Of a DNA stretch of 64,000 nt, positions 9,942-19,779 are shown piece by piece. Position numbers and translations under genes: made by a program. The stretch's first letter is position 1. Each line of letters begins with the position of its first letter. The notes beneath the pieces were generated by a model, which was not told where the DNA came from, searched no databases, and saw nothing but the letters and a program-made list of their open reading frames with translations. The DNA is from Roseospirillum parvum (lineage in GTDB: Bacteria > Pseudomonadota > Alphaproteobacteria > Rhodospirillales > Rhodospirillaceae), in assembly GCF_900100455.1 (NCBI RefSeq), contig NZ_FNCV01000003.1, positions 186,001-250,000 on the forward strand, given 5' to 3'.

Positions 9942-10871
9942 ATGGCCGAAATCACTGCCGGAATGGTCAAGGCGCTGCGCGAGAAGAGTGGCGCCGGCAT
10001 GATGGACTGCAAGAAGGCGCTGGCCGAGACCGACGGCGACATCGACGCCGCCGTTGACTGGCTGCGCAAGAAGGGCCTCGCCGCCGCCGCCAAGAAGGCC
10101 GGCCGGGTCGCCGCCGAGGGGCTGGTCGCGGTCAGCACCGAGGGCCCCAAGGGGGTGGTCGTCGAGGTCAACGCCGAGACCGACTTCGTGGCCCGCAACG
10201 AGCAGTTCCAGGGCTTTGTCGAGCAGGTGGCCGGGGTGGCCCTGGCCACCGGCGGCGACTTCGCGGCGCTGTCGGCCGCCGACATGCCGGGCACCGGCAA
10301 GAGCGTCGCCGACGCGGTGCCGGACATGGTGGCCACCATCGGCGAGAACATCCAGCTGCGCCGCTCGGCCGGCCTTGCCGTCGGGCAGGGCGTGGTCGCC
10401 GGCTACGTGCACAACGCCACCAAGCCGGGCCTGGGCAAGATCGGCGTGCTGGTCGCCCTGGAAAGCGCCGGTGATGCCGCCGCGCTGGCCGATCTGGGCA
10501 AGCAGCTGGCCATGCACGTGGCCGCCGCCAACCCCCTGTTCCTGAACCGGGAGTCGGTGGACACCGCGGCCCTTGACCGCGAGCGCGACGTGCTGGCCGA
10601 TCAGGCCCGCGCCTCCGGCAAGCCCGAGGAGATCATCGAGAAGATGGTCGAGGGCCGCCTGCGCAAGTACTACGAGGAAGTCTGCCTGCTCGATCAGGGC
10701 TTCGTCATGGACCCCGACAAGAAGATCGCCAAGGTGGTCGAGGAAGCCGCCGGCGCCGCCGGGGCCCCGGTCGCCCTGACCGGCTTCGTGCGCTTCGCCC
10801 TGGGCGAGGGCGTGGAGAAGAAGGAAGAGGACTTCGCCGCCGAGGTGGCCAAGGCCGCCGGCGGCGCCTGA
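9942..10871 (+). CDS. tsf: Elongation factor Ts
   Basis: Guanine-nucleotide exchange factor for EF-Tu, 309 residues. It begins with a UBA-like domain containing the [13 protein letters not shown] motif, followed by the family stretch [14 protein letters not shown] and the core dimerisation domains. Upstream in-frame codons exist, but GAGAGG at 9924-9929 and the family N-terminus [15 protein letters not shown] place the start here. It is followed by a terminator-like hairpin and then pyrH. Confidence 0.98.
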   Translation: MAEITAGMVKALREKSGAGMMDCKKALAETDGDIDAAVDWLRKKGLAAAAKKAGRVAAEGLVAVSTEGPKGVVVEVNAETDFVARNEQFQGFVEQVAGVALATGGDFAALSAADMPGTGKSVADAVPDMVATIGENIQLRRSAGLAVGQGVVAGYVHNATKPGLGKIGVLVALESAGDAAALADLGKQLAMHVAAANPLFLNRESVDTAALDRERDVLADQARASGKPEEIIEKMVEGRLRKYYEEVCLLDQGFVMDPDKKIAKVVEEAAGAAGAPVALTGFVRFALGEGVEKKEEDFAAEVAKAAGGA

Positions 10872-10890
10872 TCCTCTCGCCGACACCTTC

Positions 10891-10930
10891 GGGAAAGGGC
10901 GGTGGCCGGGCCTCGGCGCCGCCCTTTTCC
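10891..10930 (+). terminator. Intrinsic terminator after tsf
   Basis: GGGAAAGGGCGG (10891-10902) pairs with CCGCCCTTTTCC (10919-10930), with one mismatch. The right arm holds a TTTT run, so termination after tsf is likely, at least partial. Confidence 0.7.
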
Positions 10931-11200
10931 TTGAGCCCAGGTTGCCCCACGCCCCCCCCCCCAGGTTTGTCCGCGGGTTTGCCCGCGGGCTTGTCCCCAC
11001 CCGGACTGTTGAAAAAGCAGGGGCGACAGCCGGCGGGGTTGGTGTATGATCCGCCGACCCGTGCCGAGGGTGCCCGCGAATTGTCCCGCCGGCGCCACCA
11101 TCCGGCCACCCTGATTTGGCACAACCGGGGTTGGGCCGCCCGGGCGACGCCCCGTTGACCGACTCCGAATTTGCTCCCCGTCTGATCGAGAAGTGGTTCC

Positions 11201-11926
11201 ATGTCCGCCGAGAGTCCCTATCGCCGCGTCCTGCTCAAACTCTCCGGCGAGGGATTGATGGGAACGGCCGGCTACGGCATCGATCCCGAGCGCATCCGGG
11301 AGGTGGCCGAGGACGTGGCGCTGCTGGTCGAGGGCGGGCACGAGGTCTGTCTGGTCATCGGCGGCGGCAACATCTTCCGTGGCGTCAAGGGCGCCGCCGA
11401 GGGGATGGACCGCACCAGCGCCGACTACATGGGCATGCTGGCCACGGTGATGAACGCCCTGGCCGTGCAAAGCGCGCTCGAGGCCCAGGGCCTGCATACC
11501 CGGGTCCAGTCGGCCATTCCCATGGACGCCGTCTGCGAGCCCTACATCCGCCGTCGGGCCATCCGCCACCTGGAGAAGGGGCGGGTGGTGATCTTCGCCG
11601 CCGGCACCGGCAATCCCTTCTTCACCACCGACACCGCCGCCGCCCTGCGGGCGGTGGAAATGAATTGCGACGCCCTGTTGAAGGCGACCCAGGTGGACGG
11701 GGTCTATGCCGCCGACCCCAAGACCAATCCCGACGCCGAGCGCTTCGAGCGTCTGAGCTATACCGAGGTTCTGGCCCGCGACCTGAAGGTGATGGACGCC
11801 GCGGCCATTGCCCTGGCCCGCGAGAACCGCATCCCGATCCTGGTCTTCGCCCTCGGCTCGACGGGCGGGGCGCGGGCGGTGGTCGAGGGCCGGGGCCGCT
11901 TCACCCTTGTCTCTGAGGAGAGCTGA
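11201..11926 (+). CDS. pyrH: Uridylate kinase (UMP kinase)
   Basis: Hexameric bacterial UMP kinase, 241 residues; it phosphorylates UMP to UDP for RNA, DNA and UDP-sugar synthesis. The N-terminal [13 protein letters not shown], the glycine-rich [11 protein letters not shown] and the later [21 protein letters not shown] are diagnostic. About 330 bases lie between tsf and pyrH, including repeated short GC-rich direct repeats (10963-11000), so pyrH may have its own promoter. It is followed by frr after 5 bases. Confidence 0.97.
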   Translation: MSAESPYRRVLLKLSGEGLMGTAGYGIDPERIREVAEDVALLVEGGHEVCLVIGGGNIFRGVKGAAEGMDRTSADYMGMLATVMNALAVQSALEAQGLHTRVQSAIPMDAVCEPYIRRRAIRHLEKGRVVIFAAGTGNPFFTTDTAAALRAVEMNCDALLKATQVDGVYAADPKTNPDAERFERLSYTEVLARDLKVMDAAAIALARENRIPILVFALGSTGGARAVVEGRGRFTLVSEES

Positions 11927-11931
11927 TCGTC

Positions 11932-12504
11932 ATGTCCACCCCGGAAGATTTTCCCGCCCTCAAGAAGGACATCAAGCACCGCATGGACCAGGCGGCCGAG
12001 GTGCTGCGCAAGGAGTTCGCCGGCCTGCGCACCGGGCGGGCCCATGCCAGCCTGCTCGACCCGGTCACCGTCGAGGCCTACGGCCAGCCCATGCCGCTCA
12101 ACCAGGTGGCCACCATCGGCGTCCCCGAGCCGCGCATGCTGACCGCCACGGTGTGGGACAAGGGCATGGTGAAGGCGGTGGAAAAGGCCATCCGCGACAG
12201 TGGGTTGGGGCTCAACCCGGCGGTCGACGGCACGACCCTGCGCATTCCCATCCCGGCCCTCAACGAAGAGCGCCGCCAGGAGCTGACCAAGGTCGCCGGC
12301 AAGTACACCGAGGAGGCCCGGGTGGCCATCCGCAACGTGCGCCGGCACGGCATGGACAGCCTGAAGAAGATGGAAAAGGACGGCCACATCTCGGAAGACG
12401 AGCACCACCGTCACGCCGACGAGGTGCAGAAGCTGACCGACCAGTCGATCAAGCACCTGGACGAGATGCTGGCCCACAAGGAACAGGAGATCATGCAGGT
12501 CTGA
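11932..12504 (+). CDS. frr: Ribosome recycling factor
   Basis: A 190-residue factor that, with EF-G, splits the post-termination ribosome. The conserved [23 protein letters not shown] and the central [16 protein letters not shown] stretches identify it. The length is usual (about 185). It sits 5 bases after pyrH, and its stop codon shares one base with the uppS start (TGATG at 12502), so the two are translationally coupled. Confidence 0.97.
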   Translation: MSTPEDFPALKKDIKHRMDQAAEVLRKEFAGLRTGRAHASLLDPVTVEAYGQPMPLNQVATIGVPEPRMLTATVWDKGMVKAVEKAIRDSGLGLNPAVDGTTLRIPIPALNEERRQELTKVAGKYTEEARVAIRNVRRHGMDSLKKMEKDGHISEDEHHRHADEVQKLTDQSIKHLDEMLAHKEQEIMQV

Positions 12505-13244
12505 TGGTGTCCGAGGCGCTCATCCGGCACGGCGACGGCTCCATGCCGCCCCGCCACGTGGCCATCATCATGGACGGCAACGGACGCTGGGCCGAGGCCC
12601 GCGGACTGTCCCGCACGGCCGGTCACCGGCGCGGCGTGGAGGCGGTGCGCGAGGCCGTGGAGGGGGCCGCCGAGTTGGGCATCGCCCATCTCACCCTGTT
12701 CGGCTTCAGTTCCGAGAACTGGCGCCGCCCGTCCGGCGAGGTGAGCGACCTGATGGGCCTGCTTCGTCTGTATCTGAAGAAGGAAATCAAGGCCCTGGAC
12801 AAGAACGGGGTGCGCCTGTCGGTGATCGGTGAGCGCGACCGTCTGGCCCCGGACATCCAGCAACTGATAGCCGACAGCGAGGCCCTGACCCGGGCCAACA
12901 CCCGGCTCGGCCTGACCATTGCCCTGAGCTACGGCGGACGCCAGGAAATCGCCCGGGCGGCCCGCGAACTGGCCCACGAGGTGGCGGCCGGGCGGCTCGA
13001 CCCGGCGGTGATCGACGAGGCCCTGCTGGAAAGCCGCCTGTGGACCGCCGAGTTGCCCGACCCCGACCTGTTGATCCGCACCAGCGGCGAACAGCGCATC
13101 AGCAACTTCCTTTTGTGGCAGTCGGCCTATGCCGAGCTGGTCTTCGTCGAGGCGCTGTGGCCCGACTTCACCCGCCAGCATCTGGCCCAGGCCGTGGCGG
13201 CGTTCGCCCAGCGCGAACGGCGCTTCGGCGGCGTGGCCGGGTAG
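12504..13244 (+). CDS. uppS: Isoprenyl transferase (undecaprenyl diphosphate synthase)
   Basis: Cis-prenyltransferase of 246 residues that makes the C55 carrier lipid for peptidoglycan and other glycans. The active-site motif IIMDGNGRWA holds the catalytic aspartate at about residue 24; FGFSSENWRRP and the C-terminal LLIRTSGEQRISNFLLWQ are also typical. The ATG overlaps the frr stop. An internal methionine (MPPRHVAIIMDG) could be an alternative start 13 residues in. cdsA follows 13 bases later. Confidence 0.97.
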   Translation: MVSEALIRHGDGSMPPRHVAIIMDGNGRWAEARGLSRTAGHRRGVEAVREAVEGAAELGIAHLTLFGFSSENWRRPSGEVSDLMGLLRLYLKKEIKALDKNGVRLSVIGERDRLAPDIQQLIADSEALTRANTRLGLTIALSYGGRQEIARAARELAHEVAAGRLDPAVIDEALLESRLWTAELPDPDLLIRTSGEQRISNFLLWQSAYAELVFVEALWPDFTRQHLAQAVAAFAQRERRFGGVAG

Positions 13245-13257
13245 GGGGTCGGCCGCG

Positions 13258-14034
13258 GTGTTCAGAACCCGCCTTCTGTCAGCTCTTGTCCTGGTGCCGG
13301 TGGCCCTGGGCGCGGTGTGGCTGGGCCCACCGTGGTTCGATCTGCTGTGGGCCCTGGTCGCCGCGCTGATGGCCTGGGAGTGGCAGAAGCTGGTCATGGG
13401 CCGTTTCGACAGCGCCGGCATGGTGCTGGCCGGGGTGGCCGCGGCGGCGACGCTGGCGGTCGGGCTGGATGTCCGGCTGGCCGCCCTGGTGGTCGCCCTG
13501 GGGCCGCTCCTGGTCCACCTGCTGACCGGGCGCGGCAAGGCGCCGTGGATGGGGCTGGGCGCCCTTTATCTGGCCCTGCCGGCGGCGGCTCTGGTATGGT
13601 CGCGCCAGATCGGCGGGGCCGAGCCGATCTTCTGGTTGCTGGCCGTGGTGTGGGCCACCGATGTGGGGGCCTATGCCGCCGGCCGGGGCATCGGCGGACC
13701 CAAACTGGCCCCCCGGGTCAGCCCCAACAAGACCTGGGCCGGGCTGCTCGGCGGCATGCTGACGGCGGCCGGGGCGGGGGCCGGGGTGGCGCTCGGACTG
13801 GGCGCCGAGCGCTGGGTCGAGGCGGCGGCGCTGGGTGGCCTGCTGGCGGTGCTGGCCCAGGGCGGGGACCTCTTCGAGTCCTTCGTCAAGCGGCGCTTCG
13901 GGGTGAAGGATTCCAGTGCGCTGATCCCTGGCCATGGCGGTCTGCTGGACCGTTTCGACGGTCTGCTCGCGGCGGCCCCGGTGGTCGCCGGGTTGATCTG
14001 GCTGAAGGGGCCTGGATTGGGCATCTGGCCATAA
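13258..14034 (+). CDS. cdsA: Phosphatidate cytidylyltransferase
   Basis: Integral membrane enzyme of 258 residues making CDP-diacylglycerol, the precursor of all phospholipids. It has multiple hydrophobic helices and the CdsA signature SFVKRRFGVKDSSALIPGHG followed by GLLDRFDG near residues 207-232. A GTG start was chosen because AGGGGG at 13243-13248 lies 9 bases ahead and the protein then begins with the expected FRTRLLSALVLVPVAL helix. Confidence 0.95.
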   Translation: MFRTRLLSALVLVPVALGAVWLGPPWFDLLWALVAALMAWEWQKLVMGRFDSAGMVLAGVAAAATLAVGLDVRLAALVVALGPLLVHLLTGRGKAPWMGLGALYLALPAAALVWSRQIGGAEPIFWLLAVVWATDVGAYAAGRGIGGPKLAPRVSPNKTWAGLLGGMLTAAGAGAGVALGLGAERWVEAAALGGLLAVLAQGGDLFESFVKRRFGVKDSSALIPGHGGLLDRFDGLLAAAPVVAGLIWLKGPGLGIWP

Positions 14035-14065
14035 GTTTCTGTGTTTTTATCGGGAGCGGCAGGAC

Positions 14066-15250
14066 ATGACTGAGGCAGACGGGCGGCATGGGTTGACCGT
14101 GCTTGGGGCCACCGGCTCCATCGGCACCAGCACCCTGGATCTGGTGCGGCGCAACCCGGACACCTTCAAGGTGGTCGCCCTGACCGCTCACAGCCGCATC
14201 CTGGAGCTGGCCGAGGCGGCCCGCGAGTTCAACGCCGAACTGGCGGTGACCAGCGACCCGGCGCGCTATCAGGACCTGAAAGCGGCGCTGGAGGGCAGCG
14301 GCATCGAGGTCGCCGCCGGCCCCGAGGCGGTGGTCGAGGCGGCCCGCCGCCCCAGCGCGCGCACCGTCATGGCGGCCATTGTCGGCGCCGCCGGCCTCGC
14401 CCCGACCCTGGCCGCCGTCGCCCGTGGGGCCCGCGTCGCCCTGGCCAACAAGGAATGTCTGGTCTGCGCCGGCGACCTGATGACCGCCGCCGTGGCCGAC
14501 AGCGGCGCCGTGCTGCTGCCGGTGGACAGCGAGCACAACGCCATCTTCCAGGTTTTCGACGACGAGCGGCGCGAGGGCATCGAGAAGATCATCCTCACCG
14601 CCTCGGGCGGCCCCTTCCGGCGCACCGCGCTGGAGGACATGCGCGCCGTCACCCCGGAGCAGGCGGTGGCCCATCCCAACTGGTCGATGGGGGCCAAGAT
14701 CTCGGTCGATTCCGCCTCCATGATGAACAAGGGCCTGGAGCTGATCGAGGCCCACCACCTGTTCGCCATGCCGGAATCCCGGATCGACATCCTGGTCCAT
14801 CCGCAGTCGGTGATCCACTCCATGGTCGCCTACGTGGACGGCTCGGTGCTGGCCCAACTCGGCTGCCCGGACATGCGCACGCCGATCGCCTACGCCCTGG
14901 CCTGGCCGGCCCGCATGAAGGCCCCGGTGGAACGCCTGGACCTCGGCAAGATCGCCACCTTGAGCTTCGAGGCGCCCGATCTGGTGCGCTTCCCGGCCCT
15001 GCGGCTGGCCCGCGAGGCCTTGCGCCAGGGCGGGGGCGCACCTACCATTCTGAATGCCGCCAACGAAGTGGCGGTGGCCGCCTTCCTGGGGCGCCGGATC
15101 GGTTTCCTCGACATCGCCGCGGTGGTCGATGCCACCCTGGCGCGCCTCGACCCCAAGGCACCGGCCAGCATCGACGAGGTTATCGGGCTCGACGCGGCGG
15201 CGCGACGCACCGCCGAGGACCTGCTGGGCTCGGTGGTCGCCGCCCAGTAG
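14066..15250 (+). CDS. dxr: 1-deoxy-D-xylulose 5-phosphate reductoisomerase
   Basis: The second, committed enzyme of the MEP isoprenoid pathway, 394 residues. The NADPH loop GATGSIG is at 14-20, the metal and substrate site is around LLPVDSEHNAIFQ, and the flexible loop appears as ASGGPFRRT followed by HPNWSMGAKISVDSASMMNKG. Together with uppS and cdsA it groups lipid-precursor genes ahead of the envelope genes. It is essential where no mevalonate pathway exists. Confidence 0.97.
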   Translation: MTEADGRHGLTVLGATGSIGTSTLDLVRRNPDTFKVVALTAHSRILELAEAAREFNAELAVTSDPARYQDLKAALEGSGIEVAAGPEAVVEAARRPSARTVMAAIVGAAGLAPTLAAVARGARVALANKECLVCAGDLMTAAVADSGAVLLPVDSEHNAIFQVFDDERREGIEKIILTASGGPFRRTALEDMRAVTPEQAVAHPNWSMGAKISVDSASMMNKGLELIEAHHLFAMPESRIDILVHPQSVIHSMVAYVDGSVLAQLGCPDMRTPIAYALAWPARMKAPVERLDLGKIATLSFEAPDLVRFPALRLAREALRQGGGAPTILNAANEVAVAAFLGRRIGFLDIAAVVDATLARLDPKAPASIDEVIGLDAAARRTAEDLLGSVVAAQ

Positions 15251-15282
15251 ATCCGCCCCGACCCTTTTACCGGATGCCCTGA

Positions 15283-16680
15283 ATGATCGAGTTTCTTGCC
15301 GACAACACCGCCACCGTGGTCGCGTTCCTGGTCGGCCTGACCATTGTCGTCTTCGTCCACGAGATGGGTCACTTCTGGGTGGCCCGGCGCAACGGCGTGC
15401 GGGTCGAGGTGTTCTCGATCGGCTTCGGGCCCGAGCTGTTCGGCTTCAACGACCGCCACGGCACCCGCTGGAAGTTCGCGGCCGTGCCGCTGGGCGGCTA
15501 CGTCAAGATGTTCGGCGACGAGGACGCCAGCAGCAAGCCGGATGCCGAGGCGGCCGAGGAGATGTCGGACGAGGATAAGGCGGTCGCCTTCCCGTTCAAG
15601 TCCCTGGGCCAGAAGGCGGCCATCGTGTTCGCCGGCCCGGCGGCGAATTTCATTTTTGCCGTAATCGTTTACGCCTTTGTCTTCATGTCGTTTGGTCAGC
15701 CGGCCACGCCGCCGGTGATCGGCTCGGTGGTGAGCGGCAGCGCCGCCGCCGAGGCCGGAATCCAGGCCGGCGACCGCATCCTGGCCATCGATGGCGAGCC
15801 CATCGAGCGCTACGAGGAGGTGCAGGCCGTCGCCCTGCTGGTCGACGGCACGCCGCTTGATATCCGCTTCGAGCGCGGCGGCATCGAGCGCACCATCACC
15901 GTCACCCCGACCCGGCTGGAGACTATCGACGACCAGGGCACGGTGCGCGACGGCTACACCCTGGGCGTCAATCCGCCCTATCCGACGCTGATCCACACGA
16001 TCAGCCCGGACAGCCCGGCCGAACGGGCCGGCCTTGAGCCGGAGGATCGGATCGTCGCCGCGCAAGGGGTGCCGGTGCAGGTGTTCGCCGATTTCCGCGA
16101 GGTCCTGGAGGGTTTCGACCCGGCCCAGGGGCCGCTGCGGCTGACCATCGAGCGCGGCGACCAGCGCTTCGAGCGGACCCTCGACCCGGTCATCGAGACC
16201 TATGACGAGAACGGCCCGACCGAGAGCGTCGCCCGCATCGGCGTGACCTTCAGCCTGGGCGACCGCACCCATATCGCCTATGGCCCCTTCGAGGCGGCAT
16301 GGCGGGGTGTCGGCGAGACGGTGCGGGTGGTCGAGCACACCTTCACCGCGCTCGGCCAGATGATCGCCGGCGACCGCGGCACCGAGGACCTGGGCGGACC
16401 GATCCGCATCGCCCAGTTCTTCGGTCAGGCGGCCGAGGCCGGGGTGGTCACCTTCCTTCTGTCGATTGCCCTGCTGTCGGTCAATCTGGGGCTGATCAAC
16501 CTGTTCCCGATCCCTGTTCTCGACGGCGGCCATCTGCTAATGTACGGAATCGAGGCGGTTATGGGGCGCCCCCTGGGGGAGGCGGCCCAGGAAATCAGTT
16601 TTCGCATCGGCCTTGCGGTGGTATTGGGACTGATGGTCTTCGCCACCTGGAACGACATCGTCCAACTGGTGGGCGGCTGA
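15283..16680 (+). CDS. rseP: RIP metalloprotease RseP
   Basis: Inner-membrane site-2 protease, 465 residues; it cuts membrane-embedded anti-sigma factors and clears leftover signal peptides. The zinc motif HEMGH is at residues 26-30 in the first helix, and the third ligand lies in NLFPIPVLDGGH near residues 406-417. Two PDZ domains lie between: one near PVIGSVVSGSAAAEAGIQAGD and a second near SPDSPAERAGLEPEDRI. The position upstream of bamA is the common proteobacterial order. Confidence 0.96.
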   Translation: MIEFLADNTATVVAFLVGLTIVVFVHEMGHFWVARRNGVRVEVFSIGFGPELFGFNDRHGTRWKFAAVPLGGYVKMFGDEDASSKPDAEAAEEMSDEDKAVAFPFKSLGQKAAIVFAGPAANFIFAVIVYAFVFMSFGQPATPPVIGSVVSGSAAAEAGIQAGDRILAIDGEPIERYEEVQAVALLVDGTPLDIRFERGGIERTITVTPTRLETIDDQGTVRDGYTLGVNPPYPTLIHTISPDSPAERAGLEPEDRIVAAQGVPVQVFADFREVLEGFDPAQGPLRLTIERGDQRFERTLDPVIETYDENGPTESVARIGVTFSLGDRTHIAYGPFEAAWRGVGETVRVVEHTFTALGQMIAGDRGTEDLGGPIRIAQFFGQAAEAGVVTFLLSIALLSVNLGLINLFPIPVLDGGHLLMYGIEAVMGRPLGEAAQEISFRIGLAVVLGLMVFATWNDIVQLVGG

Positions 16681-16760
16681 GGCTGGCACTTGCCAGGGTG
16701 GCGGCGTTTTCTTGCAGGGGATTGGGCATCTTGCGACCCACGGGGCGGTCAGGCGGCACG

Positions 16761-19136
16761 ATGACGGAAAGGCGCACCCGGGCTTGGGAAATCTGGGCCC
16801 GGCGGGCGCTGGTGTGGTGTCTGGCGCCGACCCTGGCCCTGGGCAGCCTGCCGGCGCTGGCCGAGGCGGGCCTCCCCGCCGCCGCGTCGGCGCCGCAATT
16901 GGCCCAGGTTTTTGGCCAGTCGGGCGGCCAGTCGGGCGGCATCGTCGATCAGGTGGTGATCGAGGGTAACCAGCGCATCGAGGCGGAGACCGTCCGCTCC
17001 TACATGGTCATCCAGGCCGGCGACCCGTTCGATGCCGAGCGCGTCAACCGTTCCCTCAAGAGCCTGTTCCGCACCGGCCTGTTCGCCGACGTGGCGATCG
17101 GCCGCCAGGGCAACGATCTGGTGGTGCGGGTGGTCGAAAACCCGATCATCAACCGCATCGCCTTCGAGGGCAACAAGCGCATCGATGACGAGGAGTTGTC
17201 CGGCGAGGTGCAGCTCCGGCCCCGCGTCGTCTACACGCGGACCAAGGTGCAGGACGACGTCAAGCGCATCCTCGACCTCTACCGCCGGCGCGGCCGTTTC
17301 GCGGTGATCGTCGATCCCAAGATCATCCAGCTTGACCAGAACCGGGTCGATCTGGCCTTCGAGATCAACGAGGGCCCGCCCACCTACGTGCGCCGCATCA
17401 CCTTTGTCGGCAACCAGCACTACAGCGATTCCAGCCTGCGCGAGGAACTGGCGACCAAGGAAGAGCGCTGGTACCGCTTCCTGTCGGCCAACGACACCTA
17501 CGACCCGGACCGCCTGACCTACGACCGCGAACTGCTGCGCCGCTTCTACCTGCGCAAGGGCTATGCCGACTTCCGGGTGCGCTCGGCGGTGGCCGAGCTG
17601 ACCCCGGACCGCGACAGCTTCTTCATCACCATCGCGGTGGACGAGGGCGAGCGCTACACCTTCGGCGAACTGGCGGTCGAGGTCGCGCTGCCCGACCTGA
17701 CGGCCGAGACCCTGATGCCCCACGTGGTGCCGGAAAGCGGCGGCTGGTACAACGCCGACGAGGTGGAAGAGACCATCCAGGCGCTGACCGAGGAAGTGGG
17801 CAACCTGGGCTACGCCTTCGTCGACGTGCGCCCCCGGGTGCGCCGCGACCGCGAGAGCCGGCGCATCGACGTCACCTTCGACGTCCAGGAAGGGCCGCGC
17901 GTGTTCGTCGAGCGGATCGACATCACCGGCAACGTGCGCACCCTGGACGAGGTCATCCGCCGCGAGTTCCGTCTGGTCGAGGGCGACGCCTTCAACGCCG
18001 CCAAGCTGCGCCGCTCGCGCGAGCGCATCCGGGCGCTGGGCTTCTTCGACAAGGTCGAGGTGAACAACGTGCCCTCGGAAGAGGCGCCCGACCGCACGGT
18101 GATCCAGGTCGACGTGGAAGAGCGCTCGACCGGCGAGCTGTCGCTCGGCGTCGGCTGGTCGACCCTGGCCGGGGCGCTGTTCAACATCGGCCTGCGCGAG
18201 CGCAACCTGCTGGGCCGCGGCCAGGACCTGAAGGCCAACCTGGAAATCGGCCAGTACCAGCAGAACATCGACCTCGGTTTCACCGAGCCGTACTTCCTGG
18301 ACCGCCCGCTGTCCGCCGGTTTCGATCTCTACATGACCGAAACCGACGTTCAGGAAGAGGCCTCGCACGATCGCGCGGTGATCGGCGGCCGGCTGCGCAT
18401 GGGGTGGCAGTACAACGAGGCCCTGAGCCACGCCGTGGCCTATACCCTGGAGCAGACCGAGGTCGAGAACATCGCCTCCGATGCCTCCCGCTACATCAAG
18501 GACCAGGCTGGGGAATCGATGCTGTCGCAGGTCAGCCACACGCTGACCTACGACAAGCGCGACAGCATCGTCGAGCCGACCGAGGGCTATCTGATCGCCT
18601 TCTCCAACGATTTCGCGGGCCTGGGCGGCGACGAGCAGTTCGTGCGCACCATCGTTTCCGGGCAGCAGTACTTCCCCCTCACCGACGACTGGATCCTGGC
18701 CCTCAAGGCCATGGCCGGCACCATCAACGCCTGGGGCGACGAGGATACCAAGATCCACCGCCGCTTCACCCTGGGCGGCAGCAATCTGCGCGGCTTCGCG
18801 GTGGCCGGGGCCAGCCCGCGCGACACCGGCACCAACGACGTGGTCGGCGGCAACTGGATCGGCACCGCCACCGCCGAGGTGCGCTTCCCCCTCGGGCTGC
18901 CCGAGGAACTGGGGCTGCTCGGCAAGGGCTTCGTCGACGTCGGGGCCATCGGGGCACCCGACGAGAGCAGCAAGGCCGGCCTGTCCTACGCCACCACGCC
19001 CCGGGTGGCGGCCGGTGTGGGCCTGATCTGGCGCTCGCCCATGGGCCCGCTCAGCATGGATTTCGCCTATCCTCTGGTGAAAGAGGATTTCGACGAGACC
19101 GAGTACTTCCGCTTCAACTTCGGCACCAGATTCTAG
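16761..19136 (+). CDS. bamA: Outer membrane protein assembly factor BamA
   Basis: Core of the BAM complex that inserts beta-barrel proteins into the outer membrane, 791 residues. A signal peptide of about 36-38 residues ends near PALAEA, and a short QSGGQSGG segment (from a 12-bp duplication) precedes POTRA domain 1. Five POTRA domains run to about residue 460, then the surface-antigen barrel; it ends in FNFGTRF with the terminal phenylalanine expected of an outer membrane protein. The loop motif GGSNLRGF (VRGF-like) in the barrel is conserved. The ATG was chosen because it provides a full signal peptide. Confidence 0.96.
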   Translation: MTERRTRAWEIWARRALVWCLAPTLALGSLPALAEAGLPAAASAPQLAQVFGQSGGQSGGIVDQVVIEGNQRIEAETVRSYMVIQAGDPFDAERVNRSLKSLFRTGLFADVAIGRQGNDLVVRVVENPIINRIAFEGNKRIDDEELSGEVQLRPRVVYTRTKVQDDVKRILDLYRRRGRFAVIVDPKIIQLDQNRVDLAFEINEGPPTYVRRITFVGNQHYSDSSLREELATKEERWYRFLSANDTYDPDRLTYDRELLRRFYLRKGYADFRVRSAVAELTPDRDSFFITIAVDEGERYTFGELAVEVALPDLTAETLMPHVVPESGGWYNADEVEETIQALTEEVGNLGYAFVDVRPRVRRDRESRRIDVTFDVQEGPRVFVERIDITGNVRTLDEVIRREFRLVEGDAFNAAKLRRSRERIRALGFFDKVEVNNVPSEEAPDRTVIQVDVEERSTGELSLGVGWSTLAGALFNIGLRERNLLGRGQDLKANLEIGQYQQNIDLGFTEPYFLDRPLSAGFDLYMTETDVQEEASHDRAVIGGRLRMGWQYNEALSHAVAYTLEQTEVENIASDASRYIKDQAGESMLSQVSHTLTYDKRDSIVEPTEGYLIAFSNDFAGLGGDEQFVRTIVSGQQYFPLTDDWILALKAMAGTINAWGDEDTKIHRRFTLGGSNLRGFAVAGASPRDTGTNDVVGGNWIGTATAEVRFPLGLPEELGLLGKGFVDVGAIGAPDESSKAGLSYATTPRVAAGVGLIWRSPMGPLSMDFAYPLVKEDFDETEYFRFNFGTRF

Positions 19137-19145
19137 GGTTTCAAC

Positions 19146-19772
19146 ATGACTTTGATGGTCCCCGCGTCGTCCCGTCCGGGGCGTCGGACGTCCGTTTCCC
19201 GCGCTCTTGTGGCGGCGCTGATCGCGTTGCCGCTGCTCCTGGCTGCCCAGGGCGCCACCGCCCAGCAGGCCAGCCAGCCCCCCGGGCCGGTGGTCGGCGT
19301 GCTCGACATGCAGCGGGTCCTGCGCGAGGCCGGCGCCGCCAAGCAGGCGCGGGCCGACCGCGAGCGCTATGCCAGCCAGTACAAGGCCGAGGTCAGCGAG
19401 CAGGAAAAGAGCCTGCGCGCCGCCGACCAGGAGTTGGCCCGCCAGCGCACCGTGCTGGCCCCGGAGGCCTTCAACGAGAAGCGCAAGGAGTTCCAGCAGC
19501 GTCTGGCCCAGTTCCAGCGTGACGTCCAGGCCCGCCGCCGCAACCTGGAGCGCGCCATGGCCGAGGCGATGAGCGAGATCCAGCGGGCCGTGGTCACCGC
19601 CACCGACGAGGCGGCCACCCAGCGGGGGGTCAATCTGGTGCTCTACCGCTCGCAGGTGTTCATGTTTTCCGACCAGATGGACCTTACCCCGACGGTGCTG
19701 GAAAAGGTGAACCGCCAGCTTCCCTCGGTGGCCTTCCCCGATCCGGCAACCATGGCCCCGGGCGGCAACTGA
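19146..19772 (+). CDS. skp: OmpH/Skp family periplasmic chaperone
   Basis: Periplasmic holdase of 208 residues that carries unfolded outer membrane proteins to BamA. A long signal peptide (about residues 1-40, ending at ATAQQ) precedes [15 protein letters not shown], the conserved first strand, followed by a long Lys/Glu/Gln-rich coiled coil (about 60-140). It starts 9 bases after bamA, in the usual bamA-skp-lpxD order. Confidence 0.92.
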   Translation: MTLMVPASSRPGRRTSVSRALVAALIALPLLLAAQGATAQQASQPPGPVVGVLDMQRVLREAGAAKQARADRERYASQYKAEVSEQEKSLRAADQELARQRTVLAPEAFNEKRKEFQQRLAQFQRDVQARRRNLERAMAEAMSEIQRAVVTATDEAATQRGVNLVLYRSQVFMFSDQMDLTPTVLEKVNRQLPSVAFPDPATMAPGGN

Positions 19773-19779
19773 GCCGCCG

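Noticed and set aside
11009-11050. Promoter TTGAAA ... TATGAT before pyrH
   Set aside because: The spacer is 30 bases, far too long for a sigma-70 promoter.
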